DNA from: Halomonas piscis
GTDB taxonomy: Bacteria > Pseudomonadota > Gammaproteobacteria > Pseudomonadales > Halomonadaceae
Assembly (NCBI RefSeq): GCF_031886125.1
Contig: NZ_CP119391.1
Span: 1,178,001 to 1,242,000 of the forward strand
Length of the DNA stretch: 64,000 nucleotides
Reading direction: 5' to 3'
Numbering within the stretch: the first letter of the stretch is position 1; every line of letters starts with the position of its first letter. The notes beneath the pieces were generated by a model, which did no database searches, was not told the origin of the DNA, and worked only from the letters and a program-made list of their open reading frames with translations. A program made the translations under genes and the position numbers. Shown piece by piece: positions 9,228 to 18,383 of this stretch.

Positions 9228-10822
9228 GAGCGTTTCCTCCGACGCCGAGTCACGATTCGTCCGCCGGCGTGGGTCAGGCTGCCGGCCAGCACCAGCAGGG
9301 CGGCGCTCCAGCCCAGGCGATCCAGCCAGATGCTGCGGTCCCGGGCGGGAAGATAAAAATCGGACAGCGCCGCCAATCGCCCGTTGCGGGAGTGGCATTC
9401 ACTGCACGCCAGGGCGTCTTCGCTGGGCGCTACCATATGGGTGATCGGCCAGTGCATGCGGGTTTCCACGAAGTTGAATTCGCCGCTGTAGGGCTGATCG
9501 GCGTATTCGGTGCCGGCCTTCAGCGCTTTGGCCCAGTCAAAGTTTGTCCACAGTGCGGTATCGTCGTCGGCGCTGTAGACGTGGTTGACCAGCAGATGCT
9601 TGTTGATCGGATCATAGGGCTGCTTGCCCTGCATGATCTTGAACGGCCAGATGCGCGAATCCGGATCTTCGTGGCTGCCCTTGAGGCTGTTGATCTCGAT
9701 GGGCTGCTGGCTATCGTCGAGCGGATCGGTGCGCAGCGTATAGCGGACGTCACCGTCGAACCAGCGATACTCGGGCACTACGTTCTCATCATGGCGGAAG
9801 TTGCCCTTGGTGCTTAGGTATTCCAGATTGCCGTCCTCGTCGCGTATCTTGAGCGGCTCGCCATCCTCGCCGAGCCGTCCGGCAGTGGACTAGTCCCACC
9901 AGGTCCTGGTGGCGACGCCGCCGCGAGCGAATTCGGGGATATGGCAGCTCTGGCAGGCGACCTGATCGACGTGTTCGTTGAGCTTGGTGGATCCATGCGG
10001 TTCGACGCCGTGACAGGATTCGCAGGAAGCCCGCGAAAAGTCGGTGTGGCCCGGCACGTCGATGCCCTGGGTATCCCGGGCCGTAGCCAGATAGCGGCTG
10101 CCGCTAACGCTGTGCGCCGAGGTGGTGTGGCAGTCGGCGCAGGCAAGGTCGGCGCCGTTTGCGGACATGTGCACGTCCAGCGACAGGGGAGCATTGATCA
10201 GCGATGAATCCAGATCGCCGTGCTTCACGCCGTCGTCGCCGCCGCCGTAGAAGTGGCAGCTGCCGCAGTTCTGCTTGTCGGACGGGCCGATGTGTTGGGC
10301 AACCCGGGCCAGATCGGGCGGCTGTCTGGCCCCTTCGTCGGCAGGGTCGAGGAGTTCGTAAGCGGGATGCCCGGCACCGGTGGGGGATTTCCAGTAGTCG
10401 CCGGTGGTGTCGTGGCAGACCAGACAGTCGACGCGGTTATTGGCAATCGGTGGCTCCTGGCGCATGTCCTTCCAGCCGTAGCCGGTGTGGCAGCTGGTGC
10501 AGAAGGGCTCGTTGGAGGCCACCGAGCCGCAGAAGCTGTTGACCACGTGGCGCTTGCCGAGGAGCTGTCGAGTCTCGGGGTGCAGATACTCCCAAGTCCA
10601 GTGAGTGGTCGCCTGGAGTTGATCGGCGGCTTCGGTGTGACAGCCAAGGCATGCTTCGGTGACGTCGGGCCCCGAGTCGAAAGGGCCTTGCAGCTCCTCG
10701 AAGCGTTTGTGATCTGCCGTTGAGGGCACGGTGCGTTCCAGCGCTGGCGTCGCGCTCGACACAAGCGCCAGTAAGGTAGTCGCGAGCCCCCACAGGATTC
10801 GCCGTGTCAATGCTTTATTCAT
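9224..10822 (-). pseudogene. Octaheme c-type cytochrome (tetrathionate reductase/OTR family) with in-frame amber codon
   Basis: A signal peptide (ILWGLATTLLALVSSATPALE) is followed by seven CxxCH heme motifs (CLGCH, CTSCH, CLVCH, CGSCH, CADCH, CESCH, CQSCH). A TAG at 9890-9892 comes after TRTWWD. The same frame continues with STAGRLGEDGE, an eighth motif CSECH and a C-terminal membrane anchor ending in RRRRKRS. Seven plus one hemes equals the family's eight, so this is one gene with a stop where the family commonly has Trp (WDWSTAGR); TGG to TAG is a single change. OTR proteins reduce tetrathionate, nitrite or hydroxylamine in the periplasm. Mutation, suppression and sequencing error all remain possible. 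Confidence 0.82.
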
Positions 10823-10904
10823 GCTCCCCCCCCTTTGAGCCGCTGTCCCGCTTTGTCCGCGCTCTCCCGAAACCGGTCAATTTCCAGTGCGATCTCTTGT
10901 CGCA

Positions 10905-10980
10905 TTGTCGTTGGGGTCTATTTACAATGTTATAGAAAATATTATATTAAAAAATAAATTAAAAAGCTATAGTGTAACGA
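10905..10980 (+). promoter_or_regulatory. AT-rich divergent promoter region
   Basis: A sharply AT-rich block lies between the octaheme cytochrome operon (leftward) and the DsrE-like gene (rightward). A plausible rightward promoter is TTTACA at 10921-10926 and TATATT 16 bases later. The contrast with the surrounding high-GC DNA is marked. It could also bind a nucleoid protein; no clear FNR or NarL site was found. Confidence 0.45.
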
Positions 10981-11042
10981 CCTTCTCTACATTCGGGGAG
11001 GAGCGCTCTCCCGCCGGGAGACACATATCAAGGAGAAAACCA

Positions 11043-11516
11043 ATGAACTCATCACGCTTAACTCGTTTCTTCCTGCCGCTGGCTACTCTCGCTTTGGGGC
11101 TTGGTGCCAGCCTTGCTTCCCACGCAAGCTCCGAAGCATCCGCCGAGCAAGGTGCCGCAGAGAAAGCCATGGTGATCGTCACCAGCGATTCGCTGCAGAC
11201 CCAGGGCATGGCTATGGTGCTGTCCCGCACCATGCAGCAGCAGGGCGCGGAGTTGAACATCCTGCTCTGCGACCAGGCCGGGGATCTGGCGATCGCCGAC
11301 TACCAGAGCGAATCCGCCCTGGCGCCCAAGGACATGAAGCCCGAAGGGTTGCTGCAGATGATCATGGACGACGGGGCGAAGGTAGCGGTCTGCGCGCTCT
11401 ACCTGCCCAATAGCGACTATCAGGAAAGCGATCTGCGCGAGGGCGTGAGCGCCGCCGAGCCCGGTCCCATGGCCGAAATGATGCGCGATCCGGATACCAA
11501 GGTCTTCCACTTCTAG
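11043..11516 (+). CDS. Exported DsrE-like protein
   Basis: A 157-residue protein with a signal peptide (MNSSRLTRFFLPLATLALGLGASLASHA), then a DsrE-type fold: MVIVTSDSLQTQGMAMVLSR, LNILLCDQAGDLAI and AKVAVCALYLPNS, each of the latter two with a cysteine where DsrE-family proteins carry theirs. DsrE proteins handle sulfur; exported versions occur beside periplasmic sulfur or thiol oxidation genes. AGGAG precedes the ATG at 11043. It is transcribed away from the octaheme cytochrome operon and followed by a cytochrome, so a shared role in periplasmic sulfur redox chemistry is plausible but inferred. Confidence 0.72.
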   Translation: MNSSRLTRFFLPLATLALGLGASLASHASSEASAEQGAAEKAMVIVTSDSLQTQGMAMVLSRTMQQQGAELNILLCDQAGDLAIADYQSESALAPKDMKPEGLLQMIMDDGAKVAVCALYLPNSDYQESDLREGVSAAEPGPMAEMMRDPDTKVFHF

Positions 11517-11588
11517 TCGCTACGCCGGCGGCCGCGCTCGATCGGCGTCTTCGTGACGAGCAAGCCAACCTGAAGCGAGGTGCAAGCC

Positions 11589-12110
11589 ATGAACAAGAAG
11601 CAGAGCTATCGAACCATCCTGTCCGTCGCGATGCTGGCGAGCCTGGCAACGAGCGGCGCGGTTGTCGCCGCGCAGCCCGTGGGGCCTGATTTGACCGATA
11701 AGCTGCGTGGCCTGCTGGTCAAGGAGATGGTCGAGATCGAGGCGGCGATGCAGGAGACCTACAGCGCCATCATCCAGGGCAAGCATAATGAGGTGGCGCA
11801 GAAGGGGCAGGCCATCCACGACAGCTTTATTCTCGAGCAGTCCCTGACCGAGCAGGATGAACAAGATCTGGTAGCGGCGGTGCCCCAGGAATTCCTGCAG
11901 ATGGACGGGCGCTTCCACCGGCTGGCGGCGTCGCTGGCCGAGGCGGGCAAACAGCAGGATACCCAGGCCCAGGTCAATACCTTCAACCGCATGACCGAAT
12001 CCTGCGTGGCCTGTCACAGCCGCTACGTGACGGATCGTTTCGAGGGGCTGGATAACCAGTCATTCCCCGCGGCCTGGGGACATGACGCAGGCGGTGACTC
12101 TCAAGGCTGA
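11589..12110 (+). CDS. Cytochrome c'-like monoheme protein
   Basis: About 173 residues: signal peptide (TILSVAMLASLATSGAVVAAQP), a mostly helical body and one heme motif near the C-terminus (SCVACHSRYVTDRF). The helical fold with a C-terminal CxxCH is characteristic of cytochrome c' and related four-helix cytochromes. The ATG at 11589 is chosen because GAGG lies ten bases upstream. It forms a pair with the DsrE-like gene 72 bases before it. Likely an electron shuttle or ligand-binding cytochrome for the redox enzyme encoded opposite. Its 3' end overlaps the convergent helicase gene by ten bases. Confidence 0.72.
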   Translation: MNKKQSYRTILSVAMLASLATSGAVVAAQPVGPDLTDKLRGLLVKEMVEIEAAMQETYSAIIQGKHNEVAQKGQAIHDSFILEQSLTEQDEQDLVAAVPQEFLQMDGRFHRLAASLAEAGKQQDTQAQVNTFNRMTESCVACHSRYVTDRFEGLDNQSFPAAWGHDAGGDSQG

Positions 12111-14965
12111 TTCGCGCCCTCCCCAGACCGATCTATCTCCAGGACACGGCGCAGGGTGTCCAGACGATCCCGCTGCCACCGATCATGGTCGTGCAGGAAA
12201 TCGGCGCCAAACCGGCGAGCCTCCTGGGGAGAAAGAGTTTCCGCGAAGCGGCGGATGTCCAGGTCCTCCAGCGGGAACCGCTGGTGCAACGGGATCCACG
12301 CCGAGCCGTCGCGAAGCTTCAGGGCCGGGTTGAGCGCGTAATGGCCGCGTTTCAGGCGCAGGAACAGCTTGCGGTTGTAGCGATCCTCGCGCCGGAGCTC
12401 GTTCTTGGACAGGATGCTCGAGAGATACTGCCGTCGCTTGCGGCGCGGCGGCAGGACCCGGTCGGGAAGCCGGGCCACCCAGGCCTCGATATCCTGGGCG
12501 GTGTAGCCCTGGTGCCATACCATGGCCGGGCCGAGATGGCGATAGAACATGGCCTGAAGGAGCTCAAGAAGGAAGGTCTCCATCAGTCGGCGATCGAGCT
12601 TTACCAGGCGGCCGTCGACCTGCACGCCAAGGCTCGCCGGCGCCAGCAGGGGATAGAGGCCGGCCAGGCGCTGGCGGGCGAAGGCGTCGTCGAGCATCGC
12701 CTGCTCCAGGGCGAAGTGCAGGGCGGTGAAGCCATTGTTAGCGGTCAGCATCGGGTCGGCGCCCCGCTCGATCAGCTGCTCCACCAGAGTGGCGTTGCCC
12801 AGCCGCGCCGCGATCATCAGGGGTGTGAGGCCGAAACGCGTGCGATGATCCACGCCGTAGCGCTGGGTATCCCGGAACACCGCCGTAGGATGCTTCATCT
12901 CGTAGCTCATGAAATGGTTACGGTGGAGCTGGCGCATCGCCTTGCTCTCGGCGTCCAGGGCGGGCTTAAAGCCGGCCTCGGCAAGGGCGTTCAGGGTGGG
13001 GCGGTGATGGTGAAGCAGGGCGTATTCGAAGAGCTCGAGGCGCTCCTTCTTGCCGCCCTCGGCGAGGACCCGATCGCGTAGCGCCTCGAAGCCGGCGCGG
13101 TCCAGCACCGTCCAGGGCACCGGCTGTTCCTCCAGTATCTGCTCGCGAATCGCCTGGGCCTGCTCGTCCTTGCCCTGAAGCTCGAGGCGCCTGGCCTCAT
13201 GCTGCCAGTCCTCGAGGGAGGAGTCGTCCTGCTCCAGCTGGAGTTCACCTTCCAGGCTTTCCACTTGCAGGAGTTTCAGCACCGGATGGTCGAGCCGCGT
13301 CTCCACCAGGTAGACATGGCGCACCGCCCGGGTCACCGCCACGTAGAGGGCATTGATGAAGAACTTGTAGATCTCCAGCGATTTATCGTGCTTGTCCTTG
13401 GCGCGGCGGTAGCTGAGCTCCTCGCGCTCCAGCGCCTCGGAGTCCACGCCCCTGGCGATCTTCTGGAACATCTCTGCATCATCGCTGATCACGTTGTAAA
13501 GGATGACGCTGTCGTATTCCAGCCCCTTGGCTTCCTGGATCGAGAAGACCAGGGGGGTGCGGAACCAGCGCCTGGCCTCCGCTTTCTGCTCAGGATGCAG
13601 TACCACCACCGCGAAGCGCGTGGAGCGCGCGGTGCGGCTGTCGAGCTCGTGCTTGAGCGCTTCCCGGTTCTCCAGCAGCTGTACCTGCCCCGACTGCTCG
13701 ACGGCGCTGCGCACCAGGTAGTTGCTCTCGCGATCCACCGAGCCGAAGCGCGCATGCTTGAGCTTGAGGATGCGGTTGGCCAGCGCCGTGACCAGCGGCG
13801 CGTTGCGATAGTTGGCGTGCAGGATGCGCACCACTTCGCCGTGACCGGTCAGGCCGCGCTCATGAAAGAACAGCGACTTGACGCTGGCCCAGGAGAAGAA
13901 GTTGGGGTGCACGATCTGGTTGGCGTCGCCGCTGAGCAGGAACTGACCGGGCTCGCGCAGGGTGTGCAGGATCAGGTAGAGCTGCACGTTGGTGATGTCC
14001 TGTACCTCGTCGACCACCACGAAGTCGTAGCTTGGCCGCACGAGGGCGAGGTGATCGTGGGCGACCAGGTTGGGATCATAGAGCCCCTGCTCATCGAGGA
14101 AGACGAGGTAGCGCTCGAAGAGGTCATAGACCCGGGGTCGATCGGTTTCCGGAAATATCGATTGCTTGACGCCGAGCTCCAGGTACTCCTCCCGGGAACG
14201 CCAGCCGCCCTCGGTGACCGGCCCGGTGATCACGCCGCGGATCTCCTCGTAGAGCTTGTGCGGATCGCTCAGACCGCTGCCCTGGCGATGGCGCTGGAAC
14301 CAGGCCTGGAAGTCGCGGGTCTCGACCTGCCGCCCCTGCGGCACCTGGATGCTTTCCAGCAGCTCCTGAAACGACAGGAAGTCCACCGACTGGTCTGGGT
14401 TGTCGTAGCCGTGGGCGTAGTAGAGATCCCGGGCGCTGGTCACCAGATAGGAGGAAAGGCTGACGTAGAGCACCTCGCCAATGGCTTCCTTGAGCTTCTC
14501 GAGAATCAGCGCCGTCTTGCCGCTGCCGGCGGAACCGACCACCACCAGCGGCGGCGGGGAGGCGAAGATATCTTCCTGCTCATCGTCGAAGGTCAGGATC
14601 TTGTCGAGCAGATGGAAGCGTTCGCGGGTTGGATGCAGATAACCCAGGGACTCAGCGTCCGCTTCTTCCGGGGTGGCAATGCGCGGAATCTTGTCCTCGT
14701 CGATCACCGCGTCGCCGGCCAGGAAGCGCGAGCGCTCGTAGGCGTGGTTGCGCAGGTATTCGAGTATCAGACAGCAGGTCTCGCCCGCGTGCCGGTAAAG
14801 CGAAAACAGCACCCGGTCGCGCTTGTTGAGCCGTGCCCGATAGAGGTTGTCGCCGATCTTGCGAACATCGGCCTGGCGAAAGTTGTCCGCCTCCAGGGCG
14901 GTGCGCAGCTTCCGGAAACCGGGAATCGATTCCGCGTCTAGATCGCTATAAAGCAAGACTCGCAT
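12101..14965 (-). CDS. UvrD/Rep-type helicase with RelE-like N-terminus and ankyrin repeats
   Basis: About 954 residues. Residues 1-85 look like a RelE/ParE toxin fold (KIGDNLYRARLNKRDRVLFSLYR then LILEYLRNHAYERSRFL). A superfamily 1 helicase core follows: Walker A GSAGSGKT near residue 145, Walker B with DEVQD, motif III (LLSGDANQIVHP) and VFSIQEAKGLEYDSVILYN with YVAVTRA near residue 550. The last third has ankyrin-like repeats (FGLTPLMIAARLGNATLVEQLIERGADP then NGFTALHFAL) and a basic C-terminal domain. The ATG at 14963-14965 starts at the conserved beginning of the RelE-like part; no strong ribosome site is seen. The function is unknown, perhaps nucleic-acid repair or defence. Confidence 0.75.
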   Translation of the reverse strand: MRVLLYSDLDAESIPGFRKLRTALEADNFRQADVRKIGDNLYRARLNKRDRVLFSLYRHAGETCCLILEYLRNHAYERSRFLAGDAVIDEDKIPRIATPEEADAESLGYLHPTRERFHLLDKILTFDDEQEDIFASPPPLVVVGSAGSGKTALILEKLKEAIGEVLYVSLSSYLVTSARDLYYAHGYDNPDQSVDFLSFQELLESIQVPQGRQVETRDFQAWFQRHRQGSGLSDPHKLYEEIRGVITGPVTEGGWRSREEYLELGVKQSIFPETDRPRVYDLFERYLVFLDEQGLYDPNLVAHDHLALVRPSYDFVVVDEVQDITNVQLYLILHTLREPGQFLLSGDANQIVHPNFFSWASVKSLFFHERGLTGHGEVVRILHANYRNAPLVTALANRILKLKHARFGSVDRESNYLVRSAVEQSGQVQLLENREALKHELDSRTARSTRFAVVVLHPEQKAEARRWFRTPLVFSIQEAKGLEYDSVILYNVISDDAEMFQKIARGVDSEALEREELSYRRAKDKHDKSLEIYKFFINALYVAVTRAVRHVYLVETRLDHPVLKLLQVESLEGELQLEQDDSSLEDWQHEARRLELQGKDEQAQAIREQILEEQPVPWTVLDRAGFEALRDRVLAEGGKKERLELFEYALLHHHRPTLNALAEAGFKPALDAESKAMRQLHRNHFMSYEMKHPTAVFRDTQRYGVDHRTRFGLTPLMIAARLGNATLVEQLIERGADPMLTANNGFTALHFALEQAMLDDAFARQRLAGLYPLLAPASLGVQVDGRLVKLDRRLMETFLLELLQAMFYRHLGPAMVWHQGYTAQDIEAWVARLPDRVLPPRRKRRQYLSSILSKNELRREDRYNRKLFLRLKRGHYALNPALKLRDGSAWIPLHQRFPLEDLDIRRFAETLSPQEARRFGADFLHDHDRWQRDRLDTLRRVLEIDRSGEGANQP

Positions 14966-15166
14966 GGGGGTATGGGCCGTGTTTGTCTGGCGGGTACGCC
15001 AGGATGCCGAGATGTCCTGCCGCGCAGGAGCTGGTCGTTGCAAAGCACGATTGTTGCAGAGGTCCGATTAGAGAGCAAAGAGGGGGTAAGCAAAGCTCAG
15101 GGAGCAGCGGCATAATGCCGAGGCGTCGCGCCAGCCACCAGCGCAGCAGAAGGCGCTCATGGCTTG

Positions 15167-15481
15167 CTATGCTACGACTTTTAAACCGACGGCACCACAG
15201 ATGATAAAGGTCAGGAACACAAGGCGGAGACGGCTCATGGGCTCCTGGAAGAATACCACGCCCATGATGACGGCCCCTGTGGCTCCCAGCCCGGTCCAGA
15301 TCGCATAGGCGGTTCCCAGAGGGATCTCGCGCATCGCCAGGGCAAGAAAGTAAAAGCCCAATGAGAAGACGACGATAACCGTCAGCAGCCATTTCCATGA
15401 GTTTCTTTTCAGATACATGTTGATGCTGGCAACGCCAAAGATTTCTCCGAAACTGGCAATAAACAGGTAGATCCAAGCCAT
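15167..15481 (-). CDS. SMR-family small multidrug/guanidinium-type exporter subunit
   Basis: A 104-residue, four-helix protein with the conserved glutamate of the first helix (FIASFGEIFGVASINMYLK) and the WTGLGATGAVIMG signature of the small multidrug resistance family. Its ATG (15479-15481) follows directly after the TAA of a second SMR gene, so the two probably form an obligate heterodimer like YkkCD. SMR proteins export quaternary ammonium compounds or guanidinium by proton antiport. No guanidine riboswitch was recognised upstream. Confidence 0.87.
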   Translation of the reverse strand: MAWIYLFIASFGEIFGVASINMYLKRNSWKWLLTVIVVFSLGFYFLALAMREIPLGTAYAIWTGLGATGAVIMGVVFFQEPMSRLRLVFLTFIICGAVGLKVVA

Positions 15482-15841
15482 TTATGCACGGCCTCCCTTT
15501 GAGGTCGGAGCCTTTTCAAGTGGCTTCTGGTCAGCTCCAGTGGTGAGCTGAACCCCGACAACCCCAACAATGATAGACAGGATAAACAGCCCCTTGAGGA
15601 AGGTAAACGGCTCGCCGAGCAGGGTGAAGTCGATAATGGCGATGGCGGCCGCACCGGAGCCTGTGAAGGTTGCATAGACCGCCCCGGAAGGCAGCACGGC
15701 GCAGGCCTTGATGATGAAATAAAAGCTGAAGATGAGAGCGACAACCGTTCCAGACCACATCCAGAGATTGTCTGAATACTTCAATCCCAGGACCCAGAAA
15801 ATTTCTACAAATGCCGCCCAGAAAACATAAGTCCAACCCAT
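15482..15841 (-). CDS. SMR-family exporter, partner subunit
   Basis: About 119 residues with four membrane helices, the first-helix glutamate (FWAAFVEIFWVLGLKYS) and the TFTGSGAAAIAIIDF signature. A hydrophilic C-terminal tail (ADQKPLEKAPTSKGGRA) is longer than in EmrE, as in one partner of paired SMR proteins. The start at the ATG of MGWTYVFW is chosen; an in-frame start nine bases upstream is possible. The upstream 150 bases contain no riboswitch that I recognise. Confidence 0.85.
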   Translation of the reverse strand: MGWTYVFWAAFVEIFWVLGLKYSDNLWMWSGTVVALIFSFYFIIKACAVLPSGAVYATFTGSGAAAIAIIDFTLLGEPFTFLKGLFILSIIVGVVGVQLTTGADQKPLEKAPTSKGGRA

Positions 15842-15995
15842 TAATCGCACCCTGAAAAGCTAGCTATCCTTTAAGCGTAGTGAGAGCTCATGCTACATGA
15901 TTGAAGGTGTTACCCTGTCATGAAGGCATTTATTCAGTGTTTTCCTGACTTGTTATGCCACTATATTACTTGAACTCAGGGGACATGAGGAAATC

Positions 15996-18383
15996 ATGAC
16001 GGCTCAACCCGAACCGCTTGCCGCTGACCGGCTCTACCGACATTGCGACCCGGATTCGCTGGATTTCGAGACCAGCGACGAACTCAAGCCGCTCGACCAG
16101 CTGATCGGCCAGGATCGAGCTCTTGGGGCGCTGCGCTTCGGTACCGGCATCCAGGGGCAAGGCTACAACTTGTTCGTGCTCGGGCCAGCCGGTGCGGGAA
16201 AGCACGAGATCGTGAAGCGTTTCCTGCATGAGCGCTCAAATCAGGCATCAACACCTTCTGACTGGTGCTACCTGCACGATTTCAAGCAGGGCAGGCATCC
16301 GCGACTCATTGAGTTGCCGGCGGGGCAAGGCAAGCGGTTTCTCCGAGATCTCGAGCAGCTGGTCGAGGAATTGCAGCACGCCATTCCCGCCACCTTTGAA
16401 AGCGACGAGTATCAAAGCCGCCTGCACGAGATCAAGCAGGAGCTCGGCCAGCGCCAGAGCGAAGCGTTTCGCGAAATTGGCAAGGAAGCCGAGCAGGACC
16501 ATATCGCCCTGATCCAGTCGCCCAACGGCTTCAGCTTCGCTCCGCGCGACGACGAAGGCGAGGTGATGGAAGTAGAAGTGTTTCAGGAGCTTCCAGAAGA
16601 GCGTCGCGAAGCCATTCAGCACACCATCGCGGCGCTGCAGGAGAAACTGCAGAAAGCGGTCCAGCAGATGCCACGCTGGCGCAAGGAGGTGCAGCAGCGC
16701 ATTCAGGAGCTCAACGAAGAAATGGCCGCAGCCTCGGTGGGGCCGCTGCTCGAGGAGCTGCGCGAGACGTATCGTGATCACCCCGGAGTTGTCGAGCACG
16801 TCAATGCCGTCCAGAAGGACGTAACCGAGAACGTCAATGCGCTGATCAGCCAGGAATCGCCCGGCGAAGGCTCAATGGCATCGGTCTTCAGCCGCTATCA
16901 GGTCAGCCTGCTGGTGGACAACGCCGAGCAGCAGGGCGCGCCGGTGATCTACGAGGACATGCCGACCTATCAGCAGCTGGTAGGGCGGGTGGAGCATCAG
17001 GTCCATCAGGGGGCGCTGCTGACCGACTTTCGCCTGATTCGAGGCGGTGCTCTGCACCGCGCCAACGGTGGCTACCTGATCCTGGACGCCGCCAAGGTGC
17101 TGACTCAACCCTTTGTCTGGGAGGGCCTCAAGCGCTCTCTCTACGGGGCACGCGTCAAGATCGAGTCCCTGGAACAGCTCTACAGCCTGGCCAGCACCGT
17201 TTCCCTGGAGCCTGAGCCCATGCCGCTGGACCTCAAGGTCGTGCTGATCGGCAATCGCATGCTGTATTACCTGCTGTGCGCTCATGACCCGGACTTCCTG
17301 GAGCTGTTCAAGGTGCAGGCGGATCTTGAGGAAGACGTGGAGCGCGACGCGGACACCCAGCAGCTCTATGCGCGCCTGTTCGCCACCCTGGCCCGGGAAG
17401 CCGAGCTCAAGCCACTCGGGCGCGATGCCGTGGCGCGGCTCATCGAGCACGCCAGCCGCCTGGCCGACGACAGCGAGCGACTGTCCGTTCAGCGCCGCGC
17501 TTTCCGCGATCTGCTGCGCGAGGCGGACTATTGGGCCGCCGAGGCAGAAAGCGATCGCATCGGCGCCGCGCACGTGCAGCACGCCATCGATCAGCAGGTC
17601 TATCGCGCTGCGCGGATCCACGAGAGCATGGAGCGCTCGATCCTGCGCGATATCATGCTCATCGATACCGCCGGGGAGGCCCTGGGGCAGGTCAACGGCC
17701 TGTCGGTGATTCAGCTTGGCGGCCAGGCCTTCGGGCGTCCCACTCGCATTACTGCCACGGCGCGTCCTGGGCGCGGTGGCCTGGTGGATATCGAGCGCGA
17801 GGCCAAGCTCGGCGGCAACATCCACTCCAAGGGGGTGATGATCCTGTCGCGCCTGCTGGCCTCGCGCTATGCGGGTGAATCAGCCATGTCGCTGTCGGCG
17901 AGCCTGGCCTTCGAGCAGTCTTACGGCATGGTCGACGGTGACAGCGCCTCCGTGGCCGAATTTTGCGCTTTGCTCTCGGTGCTTGCCGAGGCGCCGCTGC
18001 GCCAGTCCCTGGCGGTGACCGGTTCCGTCAATCAGCACGGGCAGGTACAGGCAGTGGGCGGCGTCAACGAGAAGATCGAAGGGTTTTTCGATATCTGCCA
18101 GGCGCGGGGGCTGGACGGCAGTCACGGCGTCCTGCTGCCCAGGGCCAACGCGGTGCACCTCATGCTGCGCAGCGATGTGGTAGAGGCGGTGCGCGCCGGA
18201 CAGTTCAAGGTCTATGCCATCGATAGCGTGGACGAGGCCATCGGCCTGCTGACCGGCCTCGTCCCCACCGATACCCTCAATCGGCGCGTCGCTGATCGCC
18301 TGACCAAGTTCGCCAACATCGGTCGCCAGCAGAGCGACGGCGACAACCGACAGGATGCGAACCGCCATGACGACTCACGATGA
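15996..18383 (+). CDS. Lon-like ATP-dependent protease (LonB-type, AAA plus Ser-Lys peptidase)
   Basis: A 795-residue protein. The N-terminal AAA part has an atypical Walker A (GPAGAGKHE, near residue 63) and a long helical insertion (about residues 130-290), as in the AAA_32-type Lon-related proteases. The C-terminal peptidase carries the catalytic serine in GMVDGDSASVAEF and the lysine in GGVNEKIEGFF. It would degrade damaged or regulatory proteins in the cytoplasm. GAGG lies upstream of the ATG. The last 17 bases overlap the start of a Usp gene, implying a stress-response operon. Confidence 0.9.
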   Translation: MTAQPEPLAADRLYRHCDPDSLDFETSDELKPLDQLIGQDRALGALRFGTGIQGQGYNLFVLGPAGAGKHEIVKRFLHERSNQASTPSDWCYLHDFKQGRHPRLIELPAGQGKRFLRDLEQLVEELQHAIPATFESDEYQSRLHEIKQELGQRQSEAFREIGKEAEQDHIALIQSPNGFSFAPRDDEGEVMEVEVFQELPEERREAIQHTIAALQEKLQKAVQQMPRWRKEVQQRIQELNEEMAAASVGPLLEELRETYRDHPGVVEHVNAVQKDVTENVNALISQESPGEGSMASVFSRYQVSLLVDNAEQQGAPVIYEDMPTYQQLVGRVEHQVHQGALLTDFRLIRGGALHRANGGYLILDAAKVLTQPFVWEGLKRSLYGARVKIESLEQLYSLASTVSLEPEPMPLDLKVVLIGNRMLYYLLCAHDPDFLELFKVQADLEEDVERDADTQQLYARLFATLAREAELKPLGRDAVARLIEHASRLADDSERLSVQRRAFRDLLREADYWAAEAESDRIGAAHVQHAIDQQVYRAARIHESMERSILRDIMLIDTAGEALGQVNGLSVIQLGGQAFGRPTRITATARPGRGGLVDIEREAKLGGNIHSKGVMILSRLLASRYAGESAMSLSASLAFEQSYGMVDGDSASVAEFCALLSVLAEAPLRQSLAVTGSVNQHGQVQAVGGVNEKIEGFFDICQARGLDGSHGVLLPRANAVHLMLRSDVVEAVRAGQFKVYAIDSVDEAIGLLTGLVPTDTLNRRVADRLTKFANIGRQQSDGDNRQDANRHDDSR

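Noticed and set aside
13199-14941. 580-codon plus-strand frame opposite the helicase
   Set aside because: It is the antisense shadow of a gene with full helicase motifs.
15960-15981. Third IS30-like end (ACTTGAACTCAGG)
   Set aside because: The match is limited to about a dozen bases and overlaps the leader of the Lon-like gene.
15842-15995. Guanidine riboswitch before the SMR pair
   Set aside because: I looked for ykkC-type and paired ACGR-loop hairpins and found neither.
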